Shown here one piece after another: positions 34,530 through 40,681 of a stretch of 40,681 bases of DNA (its first letter is position 1; the number at the start of each line of letters is the position of its first letter). The stretch comes from Planctomycetota bacterium (GTDB taxonomy: Bacteria; Planctomycetota; GCA-002687715; DRQF01): assembly GCA_011369445.1 (NCBI GenBank), contig DRQF01000289.1, positions 1 to 40,681 of the forward strand, read 5' to 3'. Below the pieces are notes generated by a model that was not told the DNA's origin, ran no database searches, and worked only from the letters and a program-made list of their open reading frames with translations. A program made the position numbers and the translations under genes.

Positions 34530-36262
34530 AGCGACTCAAGGGACAAAAGGTTTCCGATGGCATCGCGATCGGCCCCATCACCGTCGTGACTTCGCGAGAA
34601 GTGAAGGTGAAGGAGAGCTACGTGGCTCCCGAAAAGGTGCCCGTGGAGTTGAAGCGTCTCGCGAAGGCCATGAAGAAGACGGAGAAGGAGATCCAGACCT
34701 TCCTCAAGGAGATCGGCTCGGAACAGGAGGAGGTGCAGGCGATCATTCAGACCTCGATGGAGTTCCTGAATGACGACTTTCTCAAGTCGGAGATCCGGCG
34801 CGCGATCGAGGAGGAACATTGCTCCGCCGAGTTCGCGGTCTCCCGAACCATCGAGCGGCTCAACGAGAGACTGCAGTCCATCGACAATCCGACCTTCGCC
34901 AGCAAGGTCGCGGACCTGATCGACATCGAACACAGGGTCATCAACAATCTGATGGGGCGCCGCGTCGAACAGGTGGCCAAGCTCGATCGTCAACGCATCG
35001 TCGTGGCCGAGGATCTGACACCTGCCCAGGCCGCCAACCTCGATCGAGGGAAGGTGACGGGAATAGCCACCGAACGGGGAAGCTGGGCCTCGCACACGGC
35101 TATTCTGGCTCGCGCGCTAGGACTGCCGGCGGTGGTGGCCGTCCACGGGCTCACCGAGTCCGTCGCGCTGGACTCGACGGTGATCATCGACGGGTTCCGC
35201 GGGGAGGTGATCGTCGATCCCGACGAGGCGACCCTCGTCGACTATCGACAGCGGCGGAGGAAAGCTCGCCGGCTCACCGCGTCGGCTGCTCTCGAACGGG
35301 ATCGTCCCAGCGTCACCCGTGACGGTCAGGAGCTTCGGCTCTACTGCAACATCGAGACGAAGGAGGATATTCCCCGCGTCGTGGAATCGGGGGCTCGTGG
35401 GGTGGGTCTGTTTCGGACCGAGTTCCTCTTCCTTGGGCGTACGAGCGCGATGAGCGAGGACGAGCAGTACGCGATCTATCGGGAAGCCGTCGAGGGCGTC
35501 GATGGCGGCATGTTGGCCATTCGAAGCATCGATTTCGGCGCGGACAAATTCGATCGACACCACGGGTCCGGGTTCAAGGAGTTGAACCCGTTCATGGGCC
35601 AGAGGGCCATCCGATTGTCTCTCGAACACGAGGATTTCTTTCGAACCCAGTTGCGTGCCGTCCTGCGAGCGGCTGTCCACGGAAAAGTTCGCTTGATGTT
35701 TCCGATGATCATGGACCTCGGGGAGTTTCGTAAGGCGAGCGCGGTCCTTGAACGTGCGAAAGAGGAGCTGCGCGAGAGAGGGGAACAGTTCGACGAGCAG
35801 CTCCCAATCGGAACGATGATCGAGTTGCCTTCGGCGGCCTTGGATGCCCGCAAGCTCGCGCGGGAGGCGGATTTCTTCAGCATCGGAACGAATGACCTCA
35901 CCCAGTACACACTGGGAGTCGATCGAACGAATCAGCGCGTGGCGTCTCTCTATACACCGTGGCACCCGGCGATCTTGCGCCTCATGAAAGAGGTCGTCCG
36001 GGCGGCAAGGAAGAACGGCCGCTACCTCAGCGTTTGCGGTGAGACCGCCGGCGATCCCTGGTATCTCCCCCTGCTGCTCGGTTTGGGGATACGGAACCTC
36101 AGCATGGCGCCCCCCCAGATCGCTTCGGTGAAGCGCGCTCTCCGGCGCCTGTATGTCTCCCATTGCAACGATCTCGTCGAAGACGCCATCGACGCCCCTT
36201 CGGCCGACGAGGTCCAGGGGCTGTTGGATCAATTCCACCAAAGGGCCGGCTCACTGCTTTGA
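34526..36262 (+). CDS. ptsI: PTS enzyme I (phosphoenolpyruvate--protein phosphotransferase)
   Basis: 578 aa, full length. The N-terminal part carries the phosphohistidine in GSWASHTAILAR (H190; the family normally reads GGxTSHT). The C-terminal TIM barrel keeps RTEFLF, IRSIDFGADK, NPFMGQRAIR, IGTNDLTQY and the catalytic cysteine in SVCGETAGD. All residues for autophosphorylation from PEP are present, so it should be active. No enzyme II gene is present. With YvcK and HPr next to it, a regulatory phosphorelay that reports PEP level is more likely than sugar import. Confidence 0.96.
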   Translation: MKRLKGQKVSDGIAIGPITVVTSREVKVKESYVAPEKVPVELKRLAKAMKKTEKEIQTFLKEIGSEQEEVQAIIQTSMEFLNDDFLKSEIRRAIEEEHCSAEFAVSRTIERLNERLQSIDNPTFASKVADLIDIEHRVINNLMGRRVEQVAKLDRQRIVVAEDLTPAQAANLDRGKVTGIATERGSWASHTAILARALGLPAVVAVHGLTESVALDSTVIIDGFRGEVIVDPDEATLVDYRQRRRKARRLTASAALERDRPSVTRDGQELRLYCNIETKEDIPRVVESGARGVGLFRTEFLFLGRTSAMSEDEQYAIYREAVEGVDGGMLAIRSIDFGADKFDRHHGSGFKELNPFMGQRAIRLSLEHEDFFRTQLRAVLRAAVHGKVRLMFPMIMDLGEFRKASAVLERAKEELRERGEQFDEQLPIGTMIELPSAALDARKLAREADFFSIGTNDLTQYTLGVDRTNQRVASLYTPWHPAILRLMKEVVRAARKNGRYLSVCGETAGDPWYLPLLLGLGIRNLSMAPPQIASVKRALRRLYVSHCNDLVEDAIDAPSADEVQGLLDQFHQRAGSLL

Positions 36263-36284
36263 GAGTGTCGTGCCACCGAAGGGG

Positions 36285-36409
36285 TGCGGCGCCGCAGGGT
36301 GAAAATGCTCTCCCTCCACGCCCTTCCTGATGCTTTCTGCATATTCTTTCAGTGTATGATTCATGCGTTTTCTAAAGACTGCACAGGTCGCCGACCGATA
36401 TCTGTATCG
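36285..36409 (+). promoter_or_regulatory. Inverted repeats and -10-like element before the pil operon
   Basis: The 204-base gap 36263-36466 is the most AT-rich part of the window. It holds a 12-base palindrome TGCGGCGCCGCA (36285-36296), TATGAT (36355-36360) as a possible -10, and two adjacent inverted repeats GGTCG-C-CGACC (36386-36396) and CGATA-TCTG-TATCG (36396-36409). They could be an operator and promoter for pilM. No good -35 is seen. Unproven. Confidence 0.3.
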
Positions 36410-36466
36410 AATGAGTCCGTGAATGTCTGCGCGGATCACACCGGAAGAGGCTGGAGCCACCTCATC

Positions 36467-37483
36467 ATGTTCAAGGCGTCCAAGAGCGTCGTGGGTCTCG
36501 ACATCGGCAGTTCAGCGGTGAAGGCCGTGGAATTGACGCAGGCCGGGAAAGACCTTCAAGTCACTGGATTCGGCCAGATCGAGCTGACCAGTGAAGACCC
36601 CGCCGACTGCGTCGAAGCGGTCGGCAATCTTCTCAAGGAAGGAGGTTTTCGCACGAAGAGCGTCGTGACCTCCGTCTCCGGAAAGATGGTGATCGTACGG
36701 CATCTCAACATGGTCGCCATGAACGACGATGAGCTGAGAAACGCGATCATCTTCGAGGCGGAGAAATACATTCCGTTCACTCTCGATGAGTGCGTTCTCG
36801 ATTGCCAAAGACTGGGGGACGCGGAGGCGGGTGCGAATACGGACGTCCTGCTGGTGGCTGTAAAGGACACGGTCCTCGATCACCACATCGGGATTTGCCA
36901 AAAGGCCGGCGTGACCCCCGAAATCGTCGACATCGATGCGTTCGCACTTGGCAACGCCTACGAACTCGTTGCCGGGGACGCGGCGCTGGCTGACGACGTC
37001 GTGGCTTTCGTCGACGTGGGAGCGTCCAAGACCAGTTTGAGCATCGTTCGGGCCGGGTCGGCGCTCTTCACCCGCGAGATCTACTTCGGTGGAAACGATT
37101 TCACCTCCTCGATCGCTAGAAAACTCGGGGTTGATGAGGTCCAGGCCGAGCATCTCAAGCGGTCCCCGGGGGAGGACTACGAGGCCGTCAAGGAAGCAGC
37201 GTTTCCCACGATCGACGATCTGGGTAACGAGTTGCAGCTTTCCTTCGACTACTTCGAGAGCCAGCACGGCAACACCGTGGACAAGATCATGCTCTCGGGC
37301 GGCTCTTCGCGCCTCAGTTTCTTCCGTGAGTCCTTCGAGCGGATCTTCGAAAAACCCACCGCCATCTTCAATCCCTTCGAGGGAATCTCGGTTTGCGATG
37401 ACATCGACCAGGACCTGCTCGCCAGCAGTGGTCCCCAGCTCGTCGTTGCGGCGGGACTCGCGTCTCGCATTCGAAAGGCTTGA
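36467..37483 (+). CDS. pilM: Type IV pilus inner-membrane platform protein PilM (actin-like)
   Basis: 338 aa from the ATG at 36467; the frame is open upstream but that part has no PilM similarity. Actin-like ATPase fold: VVGLDIGSSAVKAVEL (phosphate 1), VVAFVDVGASKTSLSIV (phosphate 2) and IMLSGGSSRLSFF (adenosine). It includes the PilM phrase AIIFEAEKYIPF. PilM sits on the cytoplasmic face and binds the N-terminal tail of PilN. It opens a run pilM-pilN-pilO/P-pilQ. pilB, pilT, pilC and pilin genes are not in the window. Confidence 0.95.
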   Translation: MFKASKSVVGLDIGSSAVKAVELTQAGKDLQVTGFGQIELTSEDPADCVEAVGNLLKEGGFRTKSVVTSVSGKMVIVRHLNMVAMNDDELRNAIIFEAEKYIPFTLDECVLDCQRLGDAEAGANTDVLLVAVKDTVLDHHIGICQKAGVTPEIVDIDAFALGNAYELVAGDAALADDVVAFVDVGASKTSLSIVRAGSALFTREIYFGGNDFTSSIARKLGVDEVQAEHLKRSPGEDYEAVKEAAFPTIDDLGNELQLSFDYFESQHGNTVDKIMLSGGSSRLSFFRESFERIFEKPTAIFNPFEGISVCDDIDQDLLASSGPQLVVAAGLASRIRKA

Positions 37484-37486
37484 CCC

Positions 37487-38212
37487 ATGATCACCATCAA
37501 TCTTCTGCCTCAGGAATATCGGAAGAAGGAGCGCACTCCGATCGTGCTGTTCCTGCCCATCATCGCCGGCGTTGCGACCGTTCTGTCCGCCGCCGCGGTG
37601 GCGGTCTACGTCCACTTCGTGTGGTTCGCGGACACCCAGAACAAGCGAGAGATGCTCGAGCAGACGCTGGCTCAGAAGCAGCCGATGCTGAAGCACGAGA
37701 AGAAACTCCTGGCCGAGGAGGCGGAGTTCAAAAAGCGCGCGGATACCATCGAGAACATCGCCAAGAGTCGCATCCTCATGACGCGCATCCTCGATGAGTT
37801 CGTGGACGTGGTCGCAGACGGCGACACGCTGGGGGAAGACGGGTACCTGATCCGCCTCAAATCGTTCGCGACGTCGCCTCCCAACAGTCGCGGCGGACGG
37901 CGTGGATCGCGAGGCAAGAAGGGAGCCAAGTCCGGCGGAGAGGTCAAGTTCGATGGTTGGGCCCTGGCGGACAAGGACCCGCTCGCTGCGTTCAACCGCT
38001 ACCATGAACGTCTTCAGGAGAGTCGGACGTTCCGCGAGAACTACATTGCGATCACGGACCCCGAGGGACGCATCGAGAACTTCTCCGATGGCAAACTTCC
38101 GGCAAAGGGGTGGACCATCAAGCAGACGCTCACGTTGCGGGACCCCGCGGGAGCCTTGACGGAGCGTCTCGAGCGCCGTCAGCAAATGGCAGAGAAGGAT
38201 TCCGGCCGTTGA
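37487..38212 (+). CDS. pilN: Type IV pilus assembly protein PilN-like
   Basis: 241 aa. The N-terminus MITINLLPQEYRKKER is the PilN motif that binds PilM, and the membrane helix is at about 19-46. A periplasmic coiled coil (about 50-90) follows. The distal domain contains an unusual basic, glycine-rich insert SRGGRRGSRGKKGAKSGG at about 132-149, then strands to the end. It is three bases after pilM. Sequence beyond the first 50 residues is too divergent to say more, but position and N-terminus are convincing. Confidence 0.85.
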   Translation: MITINLLPQEYRKKERTPIVLFLPIIAGVATVLSAAAVAVYVHFVWFADTQNKREMLEQTLAQKQPMLKHEKKLLAEEAEFKKRADTIENIAKSRILMTRILDEFVDVVADGDTLGEDGYLIRLKSFATSPPNSRGGRRGSRGKKGAKSGGEVKFDGWALADKDPLAAFNRYHERLQESRTFRENYIAITDPEGRIENFSDGKLPAKGWTIKQTLTLRDPAGALTERLERRQQMAEKDSGR

Positions 38213-38240
38213 AGGCCCCGAGACACCGGAGAAGAGAATC

Positions 38241-39683
38241 GTGTTGAACGCCGTCAAGAATGTGAAGAAGAAGGCCTGGATCGTCATCGGGGTCGCGAGC
38301 GCTCTCGTCCTCTCATGTGCTGGTGTGGTCTGGGTGGACTACGGCCACGTGGGGGAAGAGGAAAAACGAATCGCCGATCTCGAGGTTCAGATCTCCAAGG
38401 CGGACAGGCGGATCGCGAAGATACCGTCGATCGAGGACCATGTCCTCCGTGGCCGCGTCGTCGTGAAGGAGTACGCCAAGATCCTTCCCAATGACAAGGA
38501 CATCAACCAGCTCGTGAAGCGTATCACCGAGTTCTCGGTGGCGAGCGGCGTCGAGATCGAGGAACTGAACGACAGCGATGCCAGAAATCGCGGTCGTCGC
38601 AAGAGCAAGGACCCGTTTCAGAAGATTCGCTACAAGCTCAAACTGCGAGGGGCTCTCGACGAAATTCTTGACTTCATGAACCGCTTCGAGAACTACGAGC
38701 GATTCGTCAAGGTCGGACAGGTGAAGATCACATCCGAGGACGCGCGGACTATTGGAGACGCTCCTGCTGGACCCATCAAGCACAAAGTCGAGCTCGACCT
38801 CGAGACCTATGTCTACGAGCCTGGTCGATCCAGTGAGCCCGTCGAGATCAAGAATGCCGACCGCAGGACGATCGACATCCTCGAACGTGAACCGGTGACC
38901 AATGACCTGGAACTCGATCACTACGAGCTGGTCGTGAAAACGGACCGCAGGGACCCGTTCATTGACCCCCGTCGGGACGCATCGATTGGCGCCGGCGAGG
39001 AAGCTTTGGCGAACGCGCAGGCCGAGGCTCAGGCGAAGAAGATGAACGAACTCGCGGCGACCCTGGCCGAGATCAAAAAAGCGGTGGATGAGGAGTCGAA
39101 GATCGATGGATTCGTCCCTCGCGTCGAGTTCGCCAGGCGCCTCAGCCAGAAGATGGCGGAGTTCGCCGCGGAGATCGAAGAACTCCAGGCTGGGAATTTC
39201 TTCAGCAGTGCGAAGACTCGAGATCGCTTCGTGACGGAGATCGCGGACCCCTTCGAGCTGCTCTATCGGGCTCGTAAGTCGCTGGGTCGAGGTGTCCTGG
39301 TCCGCCAGGAGTTGGAAAACCAACTCGAGAACATGCGTCGGGCCTTCACTGAAGGACGATTCGAGGACATCGTCGCAGCTGCTGAAACGATCGGCGGGAC
39401 GAAGGCCGCGAACGTGGATGACCCCGAGATTGCCGAAATCCTCTCCGAGATCGAATCTGTTTCCGGACGCGCCCAGGCCAGAATCGAATTCTCGCAGATC
39501 CCTCTGGCCATCACGGGTTACGTGTATATGCCTCGCTATCCCGTGCGCTCGGTCGTCATAATCAACGACCAGGCCTACAGTCCGGGAGAGGTTCTTGACG
39601 ATGGAATTGTCGTCAGGAGCATTGACCCTTCCCGGGTCGTCTTCGTCTACAAGACGGAGAAGATCGAGCACTTGCTCAACTGA
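38241..39683 (+). CDS. pilO: PilO-like protein fused to a PilP-like C-terminal domain
   Basis: 480 aa, roughly twice normal PilO length. A GTG at 38241 (TTG at 38244 is an alternative) has GGAG about 9 bases upstream. Residues 1-30 contain the membrane helix, followed by a coiled coil and a ferredoxin-like PilO domain (KIRYKLKLRGALDEILDFMN, to about 200). A linker with RRDPFIDPR, like the start of mature PilP, leads to a helical region (250-410). The last 60 residues (AITGYVYMPRYPVRSVVIIN, YSPGEVLDDGIVVRSID, VVFVYKTEKIEHLL) look like the PilP/GspC-type beta domain that contacts the secretin. One protein may thus replace PilO and PilP. Confidence 0.72.
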   Translation: MLNAVKNVKKKAWIVIGVASALVLSCAGVVWVDYGHVGEEEKRIADLEVQISKADRRIAKIPSIEDHVLRGRVVVKEYAKILPNDKDINQLVKRITEFSVASGVEIEELNDSDARNRGRRKSKDPFQKIRYKLKLRGALDEILDFMNRFENYERFVKVGQVKITSEDARTIGDAPAGPIKHKVELDLETYVYEPGRSSEPVEIKNADRRTIDILEREPVTNDLELDHYELVVKTDRRDPFIDPRRDASIGAGEEALANAQAEAQAKKMNELAATLAEIKKAVDEESKIDGFVPRVEFARRLSQKMAEFAAEIEELQAGNFFSSAKTRDRFVTEIADPFELLYRARKSLGRGVLVRQELENQLENMRRAFTEGRFEDIVAAAETIGGTKAANVDDPEIAEILSEIESVSGRAQARIEFSQIPLAITGYVYMPRYPVRSVVIINDQAYSPGEVLDDGIVVRSIDPSRVVFVYKTEKIEHLLN

Positions 39684-39867
39684 TCCGGGTTCGGCCGGCG
39701 CTCCCAGTGGAAGCGAATGGACGCCCCCTCCGCGCCTGGAGGCGTTCTTGAAGCTTCCGCGGACAATGTGACGAGTGGAAGGAACCCCGGCGACTCCTCG
39801 TGAGGAACCGGGACACATTGGGAGCGAACCGGCGCAACTCGGCCGCCGGAGAGAAGATCGGGAGTCA

Positions 39868-39911
39868 TCGTCGCGGGTTTTGCGACGAAATCCCCCATCG
39901 TCGATCCGACG
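39868..39911 (+). other. Two small hairpins in the leader before pilQ
   Basis: The 273-base gap 39684-39956 holds no convincing gene. It contains TCGTCGC-(7)-GCGACGA (39868-39888) and CGTCG-ATC-CGACG (39899-39911), two perfect inverted repeats that share the CGTCG core. They end 45 bases before the pilQ ATG and may structure its leader. No T-run follows either one. Confidence 0.3.
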
Positions 39912-39956
39912 GAAGGATGCGCCCTCCCAGAGCAATGACTCATCGAGGAGGGAAAC

Positions 39957-40681
39957 ATGTTTCACGAATCCACGGCACGCCCGCGAATCCGACGGTTCCA
40001 GTGGGCGACCATTTGGGCCGCGCTGTTGATGGTACACCTTGCGGTGACGCCCTCGGCGCTCGCGCAGGGAGGCAACACGGGGCGCCGTCAGGACATCAAT
40101 GACACCCGTGTGACGCTTGACGTCACAGACCAGCCGATTGCGGATGTGGTCAACTACATTCGGGATCGGGCCCGCGTCAACATCATTCTGTCGCAGGAAG
40201 TCGACCTGGACACCAAGGTGACGGTCAAGCTCGACCGCGTCCCCTGGAGGGAGGCTCTGCGCATCGTCGCCGACCGCACGGAGTGCGTGGTCGTTCGCAA
40301 GGCGGACAACCTCTACATCGTGGACCAGCCAGCCCGCATCACGTGGAAGTTCCAGCAGTCGCCCATCACGTCCGTGATTCAGGCGATCGCCAAGATCTCG
40401 GGAACGTCCATCGTCGCCGCCCCCGAAGTCCAGGGGGACGTTCACCTGACCCTCACCAACGTGCCCTGGCGCACGGCTCTCGATACGGTCTGCAAGTCGC
40501 TGGGCTTCGTCGTCGTCGAGGATGACTTCGGTATTCTGCGGGTCGTTCACCCCTCGAAACTGAAAGCCCAACTCGAGAGTCGGTTCATCAAGCTCAAGTT
40601 CCTCCGTCCGCCGGGAGCCTACCGGCCCAAGATCGAGACCGAGTACGCCGTGGGCCAGCCCAAGGCCCCCGCGGATGACCC
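39957..40681 (+). CDS. pilQ: PilQ-type secretin, 3' truncated by window end
   Basis: The frame is open from the ATG at 39957 to the last base (241 codons), with a very strong GAGGAGGG 6-13 bases upstream. A signal peptide spans about 1-36 (basic RPRIRRFQ, hydrophobic stretch, TPSALAQ). Two successive STN/secretin-N-like modules follow: DVTDQPIADVVNYIRDRARV with NIILSQEVDLDTKVTVKL and VPWREALRIV (about 52-123), and FQQSPITSVIQAIAKISG with APEVQGDVHLTLTNVPW (about 130-195). This layout is that of PilQ, which forms the outer-membrane pore. The amidase-binding AMIN domain is not seen. The pore domain lies beyond the window. Confidence 0.88.
   Translation, partial: MFHESTARPRIRRFQWATIWAALLMVHLAVTPSALAQGGNTGRRQDINDTRVTLDVTDQPIADVVNYIRDRARVNIILSQEVDLDTKVTVKLDRVPWREALRIVADRTECVVVRKADNLYIVDQPARITWKFQQSPITSVIQAIAKISGTSIVAAPEVQGDVHLTLTNVPWRTALDTVCKSLGFVVVEDDFGILRVVHPSKLKAQLESRFIKLKFLRPPGAYRPKIETEYAVGQPKAPADD

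Noticed and set aside
36512..38287. A 591-codon minus-strand frame opposite pilM and pilN
   Set aside because: Mirror of PilM codons; rich in Arg/Asp/His repeats typical of antisense of GC-biased genes, with no motifs.
38313..40571. A 752-codon open frame on the minus strand across pilO and pilQ
   Set aside because: It lies opposite well-supported pil genes, has no recognisable domain and spans a signal peptide and intergenic gap on the other strand. Long antisense frames are expected at this GC content and codon bias.

Overview
This 40.7 kb window is dense, GC-rich bacterial chromosome of about 34 protein genes. I see no rRNA, tRNA, insertion sequence, prophage or CRISPR array. A secretin, a YidC with a large periplasmic domain and a BamE-like small protein point to a diderm. 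The gene mix suggests an uncultured Planctomycetota or a close relative: a Hanks-type kinase with DLG in place of DFG, DUF58/BatA genes, a PilM-PilN-PilO-secretin cluster, HPr and enzyme I without any enzyme II, and an ATP-cone protein beside NrdR. That placement is inference from content; no phylogenetic marker was tested.

Layout. 1-6.4 kb: a run of touching plus-strand genes with the end of a prenyl diphosphate synthase, a divergent Dxs-family protein, a DUF58 protein, a BatA-like protein and a GT-C membrane glycosyltransferase. 6.5-7.8 kb: asnS. 7.8-9.8 kb (minus): a JAMM metallopeptidase-like protein upstream of a single-ring ClpC-like unfoldase. 9.8-12.2 kb: a Ser/Thr kinase overlapping an exported gluzincin-type peptidase. 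12.3-16.6 kb: a large GT-C membrane protein (minus), a GT4-like glycosyltransferase (plus), a small BamE-like protein and a hotdog thioesterase (both minus). 16.7-26.0 kb (plus): radC, an alkyltransferase, a phosphoesterase, yidC, mnmE, nrdR, a tandem-ATP-cone NrdD-like protein and an exported protein. 26-31 kb: smc and a HEAT-like exported protein. 31.1-36.3 kb: a pentapeptide-repeat protein, truA, hpf, a strong terminator, then yvcK-ptsH-ptsI as one overlapping unit. 36.5 kb to the end: pilM, pilN, a pilO-pilP-like fusion and the start of the secretin gene, which runs off the window.

How the genes work together. Most are housekeeping: isoprenoid precursors, translation and tRNA modification, membrane insertion, chromosome organisation and dNTP control. 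yvcK-ptsH-ptsI looks like a carbon or envelope signalling unit rather than a sugar transporter. The pil genes form the inner-membrane alignment platform and outer-membrane pore of a type IV pilus or type II-like machine.

Most unusual points: (1) the gene that overlaps nrdR encodes two ATP cones followed by what looks like a class III ribonucleotide reductase scaffold without its radical residues, possibly a nucleotide-sensing pseudoenzyme; (2) the Dxs homologue lacks residues considered catalytic; (3) a JAMM protein sits beside a one-ring Clp ATPase that has a novel N-domain and keeps a ClpP-docking tripeptide; (4) a PilO-PilP-like fusion; (5) a perfect 10-bp hairpin traps the start codon of the HEAT-like gene. 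No gap exceeds 300 bases. The largest are 39684-39956 and 36263-36466, described below.
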